This document shows positions 30,412 to 39,847 of a stretch of DNA of 64,000 nt, in pieces. The stretch is from Candidatus Enterovibrio escicola (GTDB lineage Bacteria; Pseudomonadota; Gammaproteobacteria; Enterobacterales; Vibrionaceae). Position 1 is the stretch's first letter. Each line of letters opens with the position of its first letter. The notes beneath the pieces were generated by a model that saw only the letters and a list, made by a program, of their open reading frames with translations, had not been told where the DNA came from and made no database searches. A program made the position numbers and the translations under genes. The stretch is taken from NCBI RefSeq assembly GCF_002464935.1, contig NZ_NBYY01000015.1:47874-111873 (forward strand), read 5' to 3'.

Positions 30412-31431
30412 ATGAGAATTCTGGGCATCGAAACATCGTGCGACGAGACTGGCGTTGCGATCTATGATGATGAAAAAGGGCTTCTCGCACACCAGCTATA
30501 TAGTCAAGTTAAATTACATGCGGACTATGGCGGTGTAGTTCCAGAATTGGCTTCACGTGATCACGTGAAGAAAACCATTCCCTTAATCAAGGCAACATTG
30601 ACTGAAGCAGGTTTAACACCAAAAGACCTCGACGGAATAGCATACACAGCAGGTCCAGGCTTGGCAGGTGCGCTGATCGTTGGAGCCTCCATAGGTCGTA
30701 GTCTGGCGTATGCGTGGAATGTCCCAGCTGTAGCAATTCACCATATGGAAGGGCATTTATTATCGCCAATGTTGGAAGAAATACAACCACCAGTGCCATT
30801 CATTTCGTTGCTGGTTACTGGTGGTCATACTTTACTGATTGAAGTAAAAAGTATGGGTGAATATGTAATTCTTGGCGAATCTATTGATGATGCTGTTGGT
30901 GAAGCATTTGATAAAACTGCAAATTTAATGGGTTTCGATTATCCAGGGGGTTCAATGTTGTCTAAATTAGCTGAGAGAGGGAATAGCAAGCGTTTTACCT
31001 TCCCACGCCCAATGACGGATCGTCCCAGTTTGGATTTTAGCTTCTCGGGCTTGAAAACCTTCACTGCAAATACCATTGCCGTAAATGACAAGGATGAACA
31101 GACACGTGCAGATATTGCACGTGCGTTTGAAGATGCGGTCGTGGATACACTGATGATTAAATGTAAACTTGCACTTAAACAACGCAGTATGAAAAGATTA
31201 GTGGTTGCTGGTGGCGTCGGTGCTAACCGCCATTTACGTGTCAAACTGGAACAATTAACTGCGTCTATTGGTGGAGAAGTATATTACCCAAGAGCGGAGT
31301 TTTGTACTGATAACGGTGCGATGATTGCGTATGCAGGTATGCAACGTCTGAAAAATGGTGAACACAACGATTTGGAAATTGAAGTGTTTCCTCGCTGGCC
31401 TATTGACCAATTGACAGCGATTAAAACATAA
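30412..31431 (+). CDS. tsaD: tRNA threonylcarbamoyladenosine transferase subunit TsaD
   Basis: 339-aa ASKHA-fold enzyme that, with TsaB and TsaE, attaches threonylcarbamoyl to A37 of ANN-decoding tRNAs. It shows the N-terminal [16 protein letters not shown], the metal-binding His pair in [10 protein letters not shown] (about 110-119), [35 protein letters not shown] and the metal-binding Asp in [12 protein letters not shown] (about 300). Length matches E. coli TsaD (337 aa). GAGG precedes the ATG at 30412. It is divergent from rpsU, the usual proteobacterial arrangement. Confidence 0.97.
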   Translation: MRILGIETSCDETGVAIYDDEKGLLAHQLYSQVKLHADYGGVVPELASRDHVKKTIPLIKATLTEAGLTPKDLDGIAYTAGPGLAGALIVGASIGRSLAYAWNVPAVAIHHMEGHLLSPMLEEIQPPVPFISLLVTGGHTLLIEVKSMGEYVILGESIDDAVGEAFDKTANLMGFDYPGGSMLSKLAERGNSKRFTFPRPMTDRPSLDFSFSGLKTFTANTIAVNDKDEQTRADIARAFEDAVVDTLMIKCKLALKQRSMKRLVVAGGVGANRHLRVKLEQLTASIGGEVYYPRAEFCTDNGAMIAYAGMQRLKNGEHNDLEIEVFPRWPIDQLTAIKT

Positions 31432-31562
31432 AAGTCGACGCTAAGTGTACGCCTGATTTTAGGTGTAATGGATTGAACATGCTCGTTAATAACTGATTCT
31501 ATCCTATATTTAATAAATTGATTATATCTTCAAGATAATACTAAAATTTAATGAATGTACTA

Positions 31563-31670
31563 TCACTTGATCGTGTATTTCCGTTGATTTCGAGTATCCA
31601 ATAGTTTTCTGCAAGCATGTACGGAGGGTGAAATTTTTCCTTCTCAATGCGTTGAGTAGAAACCTTACCT
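31563..31670 (-). mobile_element. IS1-family 3' fragment
   Basis: About 110 bp matching 16695-16805 base for base over long runs (CGTGTATTTCCGTTGATTT, GAGTATCCAAT, and TCTCAATGCGTTGAGTA), which encodes the IS1 InsB C-terminal region on the minus strand. No other IS1 sequence is nearby. Confidence 0.7.
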
Positions 31671-31780
31671 GCGTTGTTTCCCAAATATCTGAACTAATCA
31701 CAACTACTACGATCAGATTATTATGGAATCAAGCAGGCGGTTATGATGGGGAAAGGTATTTTAGAACTCCCCTTTCGTAG
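31671..31780 (+). mobile_element. IS903-group left end with internal deletion
   Basis: The left terminus GCGTTGTTTCCCAAATATCTG is followed by the transposase start GATGGGGAAAG. It is then joined directly to GGTATTTTAGAACTCCC, which in longer copies lies about 190 bp further on. The same join is seen at 48550. It ends at the IS982 palindrome. Confidence 0.75.
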
Positions 31781-31830
31781 ATTAACCTCAGATCTGCATA
31801 AGCACTTGCTTATGCAGATCTGAGGTTAAT
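31781..31830. repeat. 50-bp palindrome of two IS982 right ends
   Basis: 22-bp perfect arms (31781-31802 and 31809-31830) around CACTTG. Each arm is the IS982 right terminus. It joins an IS903-group fragment on the left to an internal IS982 segment on the right. A close relative is at 2145-2190. Confidence 0.92.
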
Positions 31831-32150
31831 TCAGGAAATTAGTTAGTGAGGCATAAGCAAACGAAGTGGATGTAATAAGTTTTGAAGTCTCGATCCCACG
31901 ATTGATGGAAAGCTACCACTATCGTCATCACTTTGCTAACCAAAGAGGCGAAAAGGCTTGTTTCTTTATTTAATACCGAAAGAAATTAGGTATTTTTTCC
32001 AGGTAGGGAGGTAAGTCTGGTAGAAGTCGTCGACATCAACGAAAACAGCGTTTAAGTTATTTATGCCAAAGTCCTTATGCAGTCGATATTTTTTTAAACG
32101 ATCAGATCGTGACTTAGGTATTTAGTTCATTTCTTATGAGCAACTCAGGT
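31831..32150 (-). mobile_element. IS982-family 5' half
   Basis: A minus-strand segment starting at the internal point TTCAGGAAATTAG and running to the left terminus (CAACTCAGGT, 32150). The internal breakpoint is the same as in the composite at 17919-18346. It encodes only decayed N-terminal transposase. Confidence 0.75.
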
Positions 32151-32545
32151 TAGTTCATGTATTCAATAAATAGGTTTTCGTACAAAAGTACTTTTGCTTT
32201 CATCTTTCATAAGTATAAGTCCTGTTAAAAAGCATGGTATTTGTAATGGTGGATATCAACACTTCCATGTTACCCGCTAAATTGACACACTATACAATCT
32301 ATTAAATGCATGACCTGTAAATACATGGTAACACTCATCAGTGATACGATCTCTCTCATTTTGTCTTCCAATCTAGAGCAATTACTAGTGTTTCACTATG
32401 AGAACTTGTTATAGTTCTAGAATCAGTACAAGATTCCTAAATCATCGGGGATACTTGTATATTAACAGAGCAGCTCACCATGTAGTGGTCAAACAATGTT
32501 ACTTACTTTTGTGTATAATGGGTACCTTTCTGTCAATAAGTGTAG
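32151..32545. other. 395 bp upstream of folB, no gene recognised
   Basis: In E. coli and, as I recall, in vibrios plsY lies next to folB on this side, divergently transcribed. No plsY reading was recognised on the minus strand here. The folB promoter probably lies within the last 100 bp (TGTATAATG near 32513 resembles a -10 element). Confidence 0.45.
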
Positions 32546-32905
32546 ATGCAGGTGGATTTAGTATTTATTGAGCAACTTGAAGTCATAACCACTATCGGTG
32601 TTTACGATTGGGAACAACAGATTAAACAAAAACTGATATTTGACCTTGCAATGGCGCATGACAATAAGCCCGCTGCCCATCACGATGATGTAGCTTATGC
32701 CTTGGACTATGCCGCCGTGAGTAATGCTGTTATTAAGCATGCAGAGAAGAACTGCTTTCTCTTGGTTGAGCGAGTAGCTGAAGAGATTGCTACATTGATC
32801 CAACAACAATTTGCCGTCCCATGGATCCGAGTCAAAGTCCAGAAACTAAATGCAGTTCCACATGCAAGGGTCGTAGGTGTGATAATTGAACGAGGTACGC
32901 TTTGA
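32546..32905 (+). CDS. folB: dihydroneopterin aldolase FolB
   Basis: 119-aa enzyme of folate synthesis cleaving dihydroneopterin to 6-hydroxymethyl-dihydropterin. It shows IEQLEVITTIGVYDWEQQ with the active-site Glu, LDYAAVSNAV and FLLVERVAEEIA with the pterin-anchoring Glu, and a catalytic-type lysine in RVKVQKLNAVP (about residue 98). Length is as in E. coli (122 aa). Its stop overlaps the folK start by four bases (TTGA), so the two are probably translationally coupled and act in consecutive steps. Confidence 0.95.
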   Translation: MQVDLVFIEQLEVITTIGVYDWEQQIKQKLIFDLAMAHDNKPAAHHDDVAYALDYAAVSNAVIKHAEKNCFLLVERVAEEIATLIQQQFAVPWIRVKVQKLNAVPHARVVGVIIERGTL

Positions 32906-33387
32906 CACAAGTATTAGTGAGTGTCGGCTCAAATATTGATCGTGAATTCCATATTGTTGAGGGTATTTCTGCGCTTAGAGAACTCAACCCTAATTGTCAT
33001 TGCTCACGTATCTTCGATGCCGAACCCGTTGGCTTTGAGGGTCCAAACTTTTATAACCTTGTGGTTGAATTTCAAACCGATCTCACTCTCACAAACATGG
33101 TGGTAGCGCTGCGAAATATCGAATCGCGCTGGGGACGTAAACGTGATTCGGAAAAGTCTCAAGATCGCACTTTAGATATTGATCTTCTCACCTATGGTGA
33201 ATCGGTTCGACTTCAAGACCCTACGTTGCCACGGAACGACGTATACAAATTTGCCTTCACGTTGTGGCCTCTTGCGGAGCTATGCCCTGAGCAAGTAATC
33301 CCTGGTGACTTACAAACCTATGCACAAGCATGGAGCACATTTAATAAAAACCAAGCTTTGTGGCCTGTTTTTGATTTTTATCTGTGA
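32902..33387 (+). CDS. folK: 2-amino-4-hydroxy-6-hydroxymethyldihydropteridine pyrophosphokinase FolK
   Basis: 161-aa HPPK, the next folate-pathway step after FolB, moving pyrophosphate from ATP to hydroxymethyl-dihydropterin. It shows VSVGSNIDREFHI, FYNLVVEFQT, the loop IESRWGRKRD, and the Mg/ATP signature DRTLDIDLLTYG (about residues 92-103) with the two catalytic Asp. It starts with TTG at 32902, which overlaps the folB stop; no better in-frame ATG exists before the conserved block. Length fits the family (about 159 aa). Confidence 0.94.
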   Translation: MTQVLVSVGSNIDREFHIVEGISALRELNPNCHCSRIFDAEPVGFEGPNFYNLVVEFQTDLTLTNMVVALRNIESRWGRKRDSEKSQDRTLDIDLLTYGESVRLQDPTLPRNDVYKFAFTLWPLAELCPEQVIPGDLQTYAQAWSTFNKNQALWPVFDFYL

Positions 33388-33428
33388 TTACCTTCTATTT
33401 TTTCACAATGCAAGATAAGTGATTCCCT

Positions 33429-34238
33429 ATGACTATGAGTATGTTTGAGACTTGTACACTAGCTTTAATTCAGGGTTTAACGGAGTTTCTTCCTATCTCT
33501 AGCTCTGCACATCTTATTCTCCCATCTCAAATTCTCGGTTGGCAAGATCAAGGTCTTGGTTTTGATGTTTCTGTACACATTGGTACCTTACTAGCTGTGG
33601 TCGGATATTTACGTAAGGAAGTGAAACAGTTGTTAGGTGCGTTGTTTCGCTGGATCTTCAATGGTGAGCATTCTCCAGATGCGACTCTGGCGTGGATGAT
33701 TACGTTATCGACTATCCCAGCGGGCATTTTTGGTTTATTGATGAAAAATTTTGTGGAAATATATCTACGTTCTGCGTGGGTGATAACGGCTACTTGTATC
33801 ATATTCGGTTTGCTACTTTGGTGGGTTGATGTTTACGCACGTTGCGAAGATGATGAATACACGACTACGCCTAAATCAGCATTGTTAATTGGTTTGGCAC
33901 AAGCCATTGCGATTATTCCAGGTGCCTCCCGTTCTGGTATGACTATGACGATGGCACTATATATTGGTTATACTCGTGAAGCTGCTGCTCGTTTCTCGTT
34001 TCTGATGTCTATTCCTATCATTGTGCTGGCAGGTAGTTACTTGGGATTGGGGTGGATACAAAGCGATGTTCCTATTTTATGGAAACCTATTTTAGTGGGT
34101 ATTTTTGTTTCGTTTTTCAGTGCGTACATCTGTATTCACTGGTTCCTAAAGCTGATAACAAACATAGGAATGAAACCATTTATTATTTACCGAATGGTGC
34201 TGGGTACTGGACTCGCTATTTTCCTAGCAACAAAATAG
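33429..34238 (+). CDS. uppP: undecaprenyl-diphosphatase BacA/UppP
   Basis: 269-aa polytopic inner-membrane phosphatase that recycles undecaprenyl pyrophosphate for peptidoglycan and O-antigen synthesis. The two family signatures are present: the glutamate-rich [17 protein letters not shown] (residues about 14-30) and [10 protein letters not shown] (about 166-175). Both lie in re-entrant loops around the active site. About seven to eight hydrophobic segments are visible. Length is near E. coli BacA (273 aa). It follows folK by 41 bp and is likely co-transcribed with folB-folK. Confidence 0.95.
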   Translation: MTMSMFETCTLALIQGLTEFLPISSSAHLILPSQILGWQDQGLGFDVSVHIGTLLAVVGYLRKEVKQLLGALFRWIFNGEHSPDATLAWMITLSTIPAGIFGLLMKNFVEIYLRSAWVITATCIIFGLLLWWVDVYARCEDDEYTTTPKSALLIGLAQAIAIIPGASRSGMTMTMALYIGYTREAAARFSFLMSIPIIVLAGSYLGLGWIQSDVPILWKPILVGIFVSFFSAYICIHWFLKLITNIGMKPFIIYRMVLGTGLAIFLATK

Positions 34239-34379
34239 CGGGGGATTAGAAAATGAGAAAGCCACAAAGGTTCTAACAGCTATCACCTAAGCTATAAACT
34301 AAAGATTCTTTATTTTCAATAAAAGGAGGATTAAGCTACACACTATGAAAGTGAATTTAACCAAGAATCAAAAATAAAA

Positions 34380-34638
34380 TCTGGAAACTCCTCATAATAC
34401 AACTCGTGATAGCGCCCTCCGTCAGGTGAAATGTAAAGATGGGCAAAGTAAATTGTACCATCTAAATCTTTTGCTATCTTCTATCAGAAAATCAACTGTT
34501 GCTACGGTGATATCCGCTACCAATTTCTCTATCATATATTTAATGGCGAGTGCCTTTTCTCGGCAACTTTTTTGATATTGTTTCTGTCCATGCCTTACAT
34601 AACGTCATCTCTAGTATAAACTGGGCTTTTCCAGACCG
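34380..34638 (-). mobile_element. IS30-family C-terminal relic
   Basis: Minus-strand pieces read VADITVATVDFLI (near 34500-34540) and FAHLYI with HPDGGR (near 34400-34450), matching the region around TADNG in other IS30 copies of this window but without the DNG itself. Strongly decayed. Confidence 0.5.
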
Positions 34639-35327
34639 AATTTGTTGATTAAATCAAGCCTATAACGCACTGATCTCAATATTTGTTACAGTCTTAATTT
34701 GTTTACTAGCGAACAGCCATACCGAGTCTTATAACTGTGTTCATCGATTTCACATTTACCAGCGCTTCACTAACTTGAGCATTTTAATTACGAAGAGTAA
34801 GTTTAGGGCTTAGCAACTGTTTATAGCAAAACATTGCTGTCTCTGCTAATGAGCGTTTGTGATAACCCCTGTCCTTTTCCACTCCGCCAGTTTGTCCTAT
34901 TTTAAAGCCTTTACATCTGCATTTCTAGGATGCCCTTCCTCCCAATACCCCGCGTTGATTCGAAGTGGAATACTTGGCGTTATTCCTTTATTTTTTAGTA
35001 CGTGGTAACATGCTCTTGTGTCGTAGGCTCCATTAGCACTGACTTGCTGTATCTTGCATTGTAATGGGTTAATAAATGTAGGTAAAACCTCATTGTCATC
35101 CACAACAACTAGGTTAACTTCTGCAGCAATAATCTCATGAGTAAACAAATTAACAGCAAGAGGAAGTGTGCACCAGAGACGTCGCTTTTCCTTCACCGTG
35201 TTTACGCATTTTCTATTCACCTTCGTCGTATACCTTTTAGGCCTGTGACATCAATAACGGAGTTTTAAAATACCTTTCACCATCAGTGCCGTTTCCATCG
35301 CGGTGTCCGAAAATATAAACCCAACAC
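34639..35327 (-). mobile_element. IS903-group relic, 3' two thirds
   Basis: The right terminus TTTGTTGATTAAATCAAGCC is at 34639. The 107-codon stretch at 34897-35220 reads VNTVKEKRRLWCTLPLAVNL, THEIIAAEVNLVVVDDNEVL, VSANGAYDTRACYHVLKNKG and GYWEEGHPRNADVKALK, which covers the second DDE aspartate region. It is truncated near 35327 at FSDTAMETALMVKG. The rest lies in other frames. Confidence 0.8.
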
Positions 35328-35797
35328 TTAATTCAAGTTAGTGGAGATGGCATCTTAGAGAAGATAAAAAATACCTTTATAAATTATTGAAATTAAAGGT
35401 AGTAATACATCATCCCTAGTTGACGACTGGAGATTTATTTGTGTGTTGACATGCAGTATCGACTGTAATGTGACATTCAATACTACACCCTTGATTATTG
35501 ATAAAAAACCCGTTTATGTAACAGGAAGTTCTTATTAATGGATAAAAATACTTATAGGGTAGTCGGCGTAAGAACGCTCTCATTTATCGTTATTAATACT
35601 TTTAGTGCTTTAGGTTTCTGGAGAACGTGTGTTAAAAACCAAGATGTTTATGTATAGATAAATAGACGAAGGTAAAAGAAGAGAAGGAAAAAATAAAAGG
35701 AGAGGAGAGGAAATAGCACTGTAAGTCACCGTAAATCTCACTCCCAGCTCCACTTCTAATGATTTAAACTAAAAAATAACAAAGAGGAATCTATACG
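35328..35797. other. upstream flank of phage relic
   Basis: 470 bp with no recognised protein. A purine-rich stretch (about 35670-35715) and a ribosome binding site AAAGAGG at 35780-35786 precede the phage RNA polymerase start. Phage early promoters could be here but none was identified. Confidence 0.45.
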
Positions 35798-38462
35798 ATG
35801 ACTCTCGTAGGCATTCGCACGTTTGAAACAACTATAAGTTTCGCCTGCCCAACTCTAAAAGACCTAAAACTAAACATAACAGCTCTTCGCGAACTTTATG
35901 TCCGACAAATCGACAGTAAGTACACGCAACGCGAAGAACGCTACACACAAATTATGAATGAACTGACCACAGCAGCCAGCGATGGAAAGGAATCAAACAC
36001 AGCTTACGGCTTACTTTTAATAGGCAAAAGCATCGATGAGTTAGCAGAAGCTCTCACAGCCTATCACACAACGCCACGAGATAAACCACACGTAGTGCAT
36101 GAGGTCTTTGGCTACATGCCAGACACGAGGGTAATAACCACCATTGTCTTAAATACCTATATCAATGGCATCAACAGTTACTTACCCATCTTAAAGATAG
36201 CGGTGCGGATAGCTAAGAACTTACAGGACGAGATAAATTTCCTTCACCTTGAGAGTGTGGACGTGAACATATTCCGTCGTACAACGATAAACGTTGCGAC
36301 TAAGAGTCGGCTACACGAGAAACGTGCTTCGCTTCGGTGGTTCCTGAAGAACGCTGCGGGAATACCATCATTTGCATGGCCTGACAACGAAAAGATGGCG
36401 ATAGATCACGCCTTAATTGTCTTTTTTAATAATCATTTTGGCTAGTTCGAAGTGAGCACAGTTGTCTCTAGTAAAGGGAAGGGTAAACCCAAGATCTGGC
36501 CGTGCTTACGCCCTAACCCTGAGCTAGACCGTTGGATACACGAGTGTCGTCACGAATTAGCACTGACATTACTCCCTCAACGCCAACCATTGCTAGTGCC
36601 ACCTCGTCCGTGGACAAATGAGTCGCTATATTGCGTGCCTATTTAACGCAAGCTTCACCTGCGTTCGGCATCGTTAAGACAAGGAACACTCTGTACCTAC
36701 AGCAACTTTAAAACATGGAGATGGCTGGAGTGCTAAATGCCATCAATCGTATCCAAGAGACACCTCTCATAATCAACAAGGACATCCTCCAGTGGTGTGA
36801 GTATTTCCGAGATAACACAGTCGCATAATCGGAATACATTAGCATTTCACTGAACGAAGCTCGAGTACTTTCTGACTGAGAACGTCCGGCGTTCCGTATC
36901 GTGTGATACTGACAGTGAAATACTCTTCTTTTACCAACAAACTTGCACAGCTTTCCATAAGGCTGAGGCCATCAATCACTCTAAGCGCATGTCACATGCT
37001 CTCATGCTAGGTTTAGCCCGCAAGTATGCTGCTGAAGATAATTTCTATCTCCCTTGGGGCTGATAGATGAATGAGAGTTTACGCAACCTCAAAATTAAAT
37101 TTTCAGGGCACCGATGCTACAAAAGATTTCCTTCTCTTTTCAGAAGATATCCCACTCGGCACACACGGCCTTAAGTGGCTCGAAATACACGCGGCTAATC
37201 TTTGGGGCATCGATAAAGTCTCCTTTGATGAACGGCTCCAGTAGGTGTCTGAGAATAAAGAGCATATTCTGAAACTTGCGGACAACCCCTTGGATAACAA
37301 AGGTTTCTGGTCGGAGGCTGATGAACCTTGGCAAGCACTGGCTGTAGCTCCTGCTCTGGTTTGCAAATTTTAGGCGTAGCTCTACGTTGTGAAAACACTG
37401 GTAAACACGTCAACTTGATGGCTACGGACAAACCTGCAGATATCTACGGTGCTATCGCAGCTCTTGTCGAGAAGAAACATCGAGAGCTTGTAGAGGAACG
37501 CACACACGCACAAGTGCTAAAACTTTCAAAACAAAAGGCTTACGAACTTTGGGCAAATTCCGTCACAGATACCACACACGGTCAGTGGCTCAAAATGCTC
37601 AAAAGCATAACAGTCCAAACAACTAAGGAGGACGATAAGCTACTAAAAGTCCTGCTGAAAGAGTACTTCAAATACACCGAAGCATACGCGGAGCTACAGT
37701 TCAGCTTGGACAGAAAGACAGTAAAACGGAATGTAATAACCTACTGCTACGGTTCAGTGCACTTCGGCTTCACTGAGCAGTGTATGGAAGACATTCTGAG
37801 ACCTGCCTATAGAGAACATAGGAAAGCGATTGCTGGGAGTCTCCCCTCCAGTTGGCATTTCGACGGCAACGGTAATCGTACTGCAAGTCTTCTCGCTTCT
37901 CATATTTATCCGGCTGCTGAATATACAATCCTATGCGCAGCGCAAGCTATGCACTGGTTGCAGAAAACAGCAACCTTAATCGTTAAACAAAATAGACCTT
38001 TACGTTGGACAAGCCATCATGGCTTTTTGGTACCACAAAATAAAGGCACGGAGAATCTACTGCAAGATGCTTGGAAAGCACAACGACCTGTCTATACGCG
38101 AAGAGTTTCTTGATTACGATGCAGCTAAAACTGCTTCTGTTATAGCCCATAACGTTGTTTACAGCTTAGACACTACTCATTTACAACTCGTCTTCAAAAT
38201 GGCTTACGAGGAGCACGGCATCACCGCCTTCGCGCTTGTGCATGACTCTTTCGGTACACACGTAGGTAACACTGAAGTCTTTTTTAAAGTCATACGGTAC
38301 GCTCTCATAAAGCTATTTACAGAGCGTAATGTATTTGATGAACTATGAAAAAAATTCACAGCCCAACTCGCTCCTGAGTTGCAGAATTTAATGCCGGAAC
38401 TTCTAGAATATGGTTCCTTAAACCTCAGTTCAGTCCGTGACTCACTATACGCCTTTACTTGA
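35798..38462 (+). pseudogene. T7-like phage single-subunit RNA polymerase
   Basis: Decayed phage RNA polymerase of the T7 gp1 type. The span is 888 codons, against 883 in T7. The N-terminal domain reads 35798-36445 (RQIDSKYTQREER and KPHVVHEVFG) and ends at a TAG that is followed in the same frame by STVVSSKGKGKPKIWPCLRP and PPRPWT. Then, across frameshifts and stops, come MEMAGVLNAINRIQETPLI, RMSHALMLGLARKYA, RVYATSKLNFQGTDATKDF, and IHAANLWGIDKVSFDERL. The palm piece at 37328-38113 has SCSGLQ (motif A without the preceding catalytic Asp) and VKRNVITYCYGS (the Lys and Tyr of the fingers). The last piece has FALVHDSFGT (the second catalytic Asp) and the C-terminal foot SSVRDSLYAFT. It is non-functional, but every domain is still readable. 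Confidence 0.88.
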
Positions 38463-38476
38463 AAAAACTGACAGCA

Positions 38477-38506
38477 GGGAAGGTAGCATTGTTGTTTACC
38501 TTTCCC
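38477..38506. repeat. hairpin after phage RNA polymerase relic
   Basis: GGGAAGGTA and TACCTTTCCC are inverted with one bulge, starting 14 bp after the polymerase stop. No T-run follows. It may be a phage terminator or RNA-processing hairpin. Confidence 0.4.
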
Positions 38507-38522
38507 GTCTCGACAGATCCTA

Positions 38523-39341
38523 ATGCCCCTACTTTTTATATGGATAAATATGATAAATACGCTTATATTTCCAACTCCTACAAACACATATTTTAACATT
38601 AACGCTCTCTTCACATTTGAAGGTCTCTATAAAATCCACGCAATTCTTATCGATAATAAACCCTACTTTGTAGCTAAGGATGTCGCCAAAGCTTTGGGTG
38701 ACGGCTAGCAGTCAGCCGACCCAAAAAAAGTTATCAGCCTTGCCATAGCAAAGCTATGTAAGTCCGAGATATAAATAAAGAAAAAATAGATGTTTACCAA
38801 AACATAGAACATCTTATTTGCTGGTATGCGGGGTGGTTCTTCAATCGCGATTATCCCTGAGTCTGACCTCTACCGGCTCATCATGAGTTCGAAGTTACCA
38901 AGTGCCGAACGTTTCAAGGATTGGGTGTGTGAAGTTGTGCTACCAACCATACGAAAAGACAGTGTCTATATAAAAGGGGAAGAGAACCTTGTTACAGGAG
39001 AGTTAGAAGAAGCGGAGCTTTACCTGAAAGTGATGCACAGCCTCACTGCCAAAGTAGCGCGTCTCGCAGTCGAAACCAAGAAGCAAGTTAGCATTGTTGT
39101 CACATAAAACGAGTTAATCGAAAAACAGGCGGGTGAAGCAGAGCAGATACCATTTCCCCAATGGGAGGTCATGCACTTCACCAGGTGTCTCACCCAACCT
39201 GAGAAGAACCGTATCGCTACACACATTCAACACCGCACATTGCGCAAGATACCCACCGTTTACAGGGGTTACAGTTCTAGCATCAACATTTATTACCGTA
39301 GCGATATTGAAGACGCAGCCCGTAAACTGTCCCTTTATTAA
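38523..39341 (+). pseudogene. Bro-N domain phage protein (antirepressor-like)
   Basis: Three readings in order. 38523-38705 has FEGLYKIHAILIDNKPYFVA and KDVAKALGDG. 38826-39107 has GGSSIAIIPESDLYRLIMSS and AERFKDWVCEVVLPTIRKDS. After a frameshift near 39107 comes ELIEKQAGEAEQIPF through TVYRGYSS and IEDAARKLSLY, with a stop at 39339-39341. The first two are the Bro-N domain (KDVAKALG and the EVLPTIRK end) found in phage antirepressors of the Bro/KilA kind. The gap at 38706-38825 holds stops and a small loss. Such genes are commoner in temperate than in strictly lytic phages. Dead. Confidence 0.75.
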
Positions 39342-39367
39342 TCAAAACAACGCATAAGGAGATTAAC

Positions 39368-39521
39368 TTGGGCACAACAAAATAAAGGAAAAAACCCGCT
39401 TCACTATCCCAACATGCACCGCCCGTTACCCGTGGTTAACCACGTAGACGACAACCCCTGAACAACCAAGCATCGAACCTTTAAATATTGTCCCGCAAAA
39501 TCAACAGTAGCAAAACAATAG
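39368..39521 (+). pseudogene. small phage gene of unknown function, start codon altered
   Basis: After AAGGAG at 39357-39362, the sequence reads AQQNKGKNPLHYPNMHRPLP and VVNHVDDNP from 39372. A TGA and then TFKYCPAKSTVAKQ follow, ending at 39519-39521. The expected start appears as TTGG, putting the TTG one base out of frame. It lies just upstream of the small terminase relic. I do not recognise the family. Confidence 0.4.
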
Positions 39522-39542
39522 GTTAAGTATAAGGAGAAGGAC

Positions 39543-39734
39543 ATAGGGAAGGAAACAATTGCACAACAACTTGGTAACCTACTCGCACAAGAACTGCTAG
39601 ATCGCGTTAAGTCTAGCAAGGCAACTGCGAGTGAGTTACGGGAAGCTCGTGCGTACTTGAACGACAACAAAGACTTGACTTGTTTCAAACCAAAACACCC
39701 CGCAAACGAGTTGTATGAAACTTTACGGACTTAA
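39543..39734 (+). pseudogene. phage terminase small subunit, start codon lost (ATA)
   Basis: A strong ribosome binding site (AAGGAGAAGG, 39531-39540) is followed by ATA instead of ATG at 39543. 63 codons are then open to TAA at 39732: LGNLLAQELLDRVKSSKATA, SELREARAYLNDNKDLTCF, HPANELYETLR. The E-L-L-D-R-x-K and A-x-E-L-R-E-A-R pattern is that of small terminase subunits of T7-like and other podoviruses, which recognise DNA for packaging. It is shorter than T7 gp18 (89 aa). The neighbouring large terminase supports the call. Confidence 0.65.
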
Positions 39735-39847
39735 CAGGTTTGCAAGTGTTTGCAGACCACTAACCCTAAGCCCCTCGGTTCAACTTAGGGCTTGTATATC
39801 TATATATTTTATCTATGTTTAGGAGCCCTTTATCTATAAGAAGAAAA

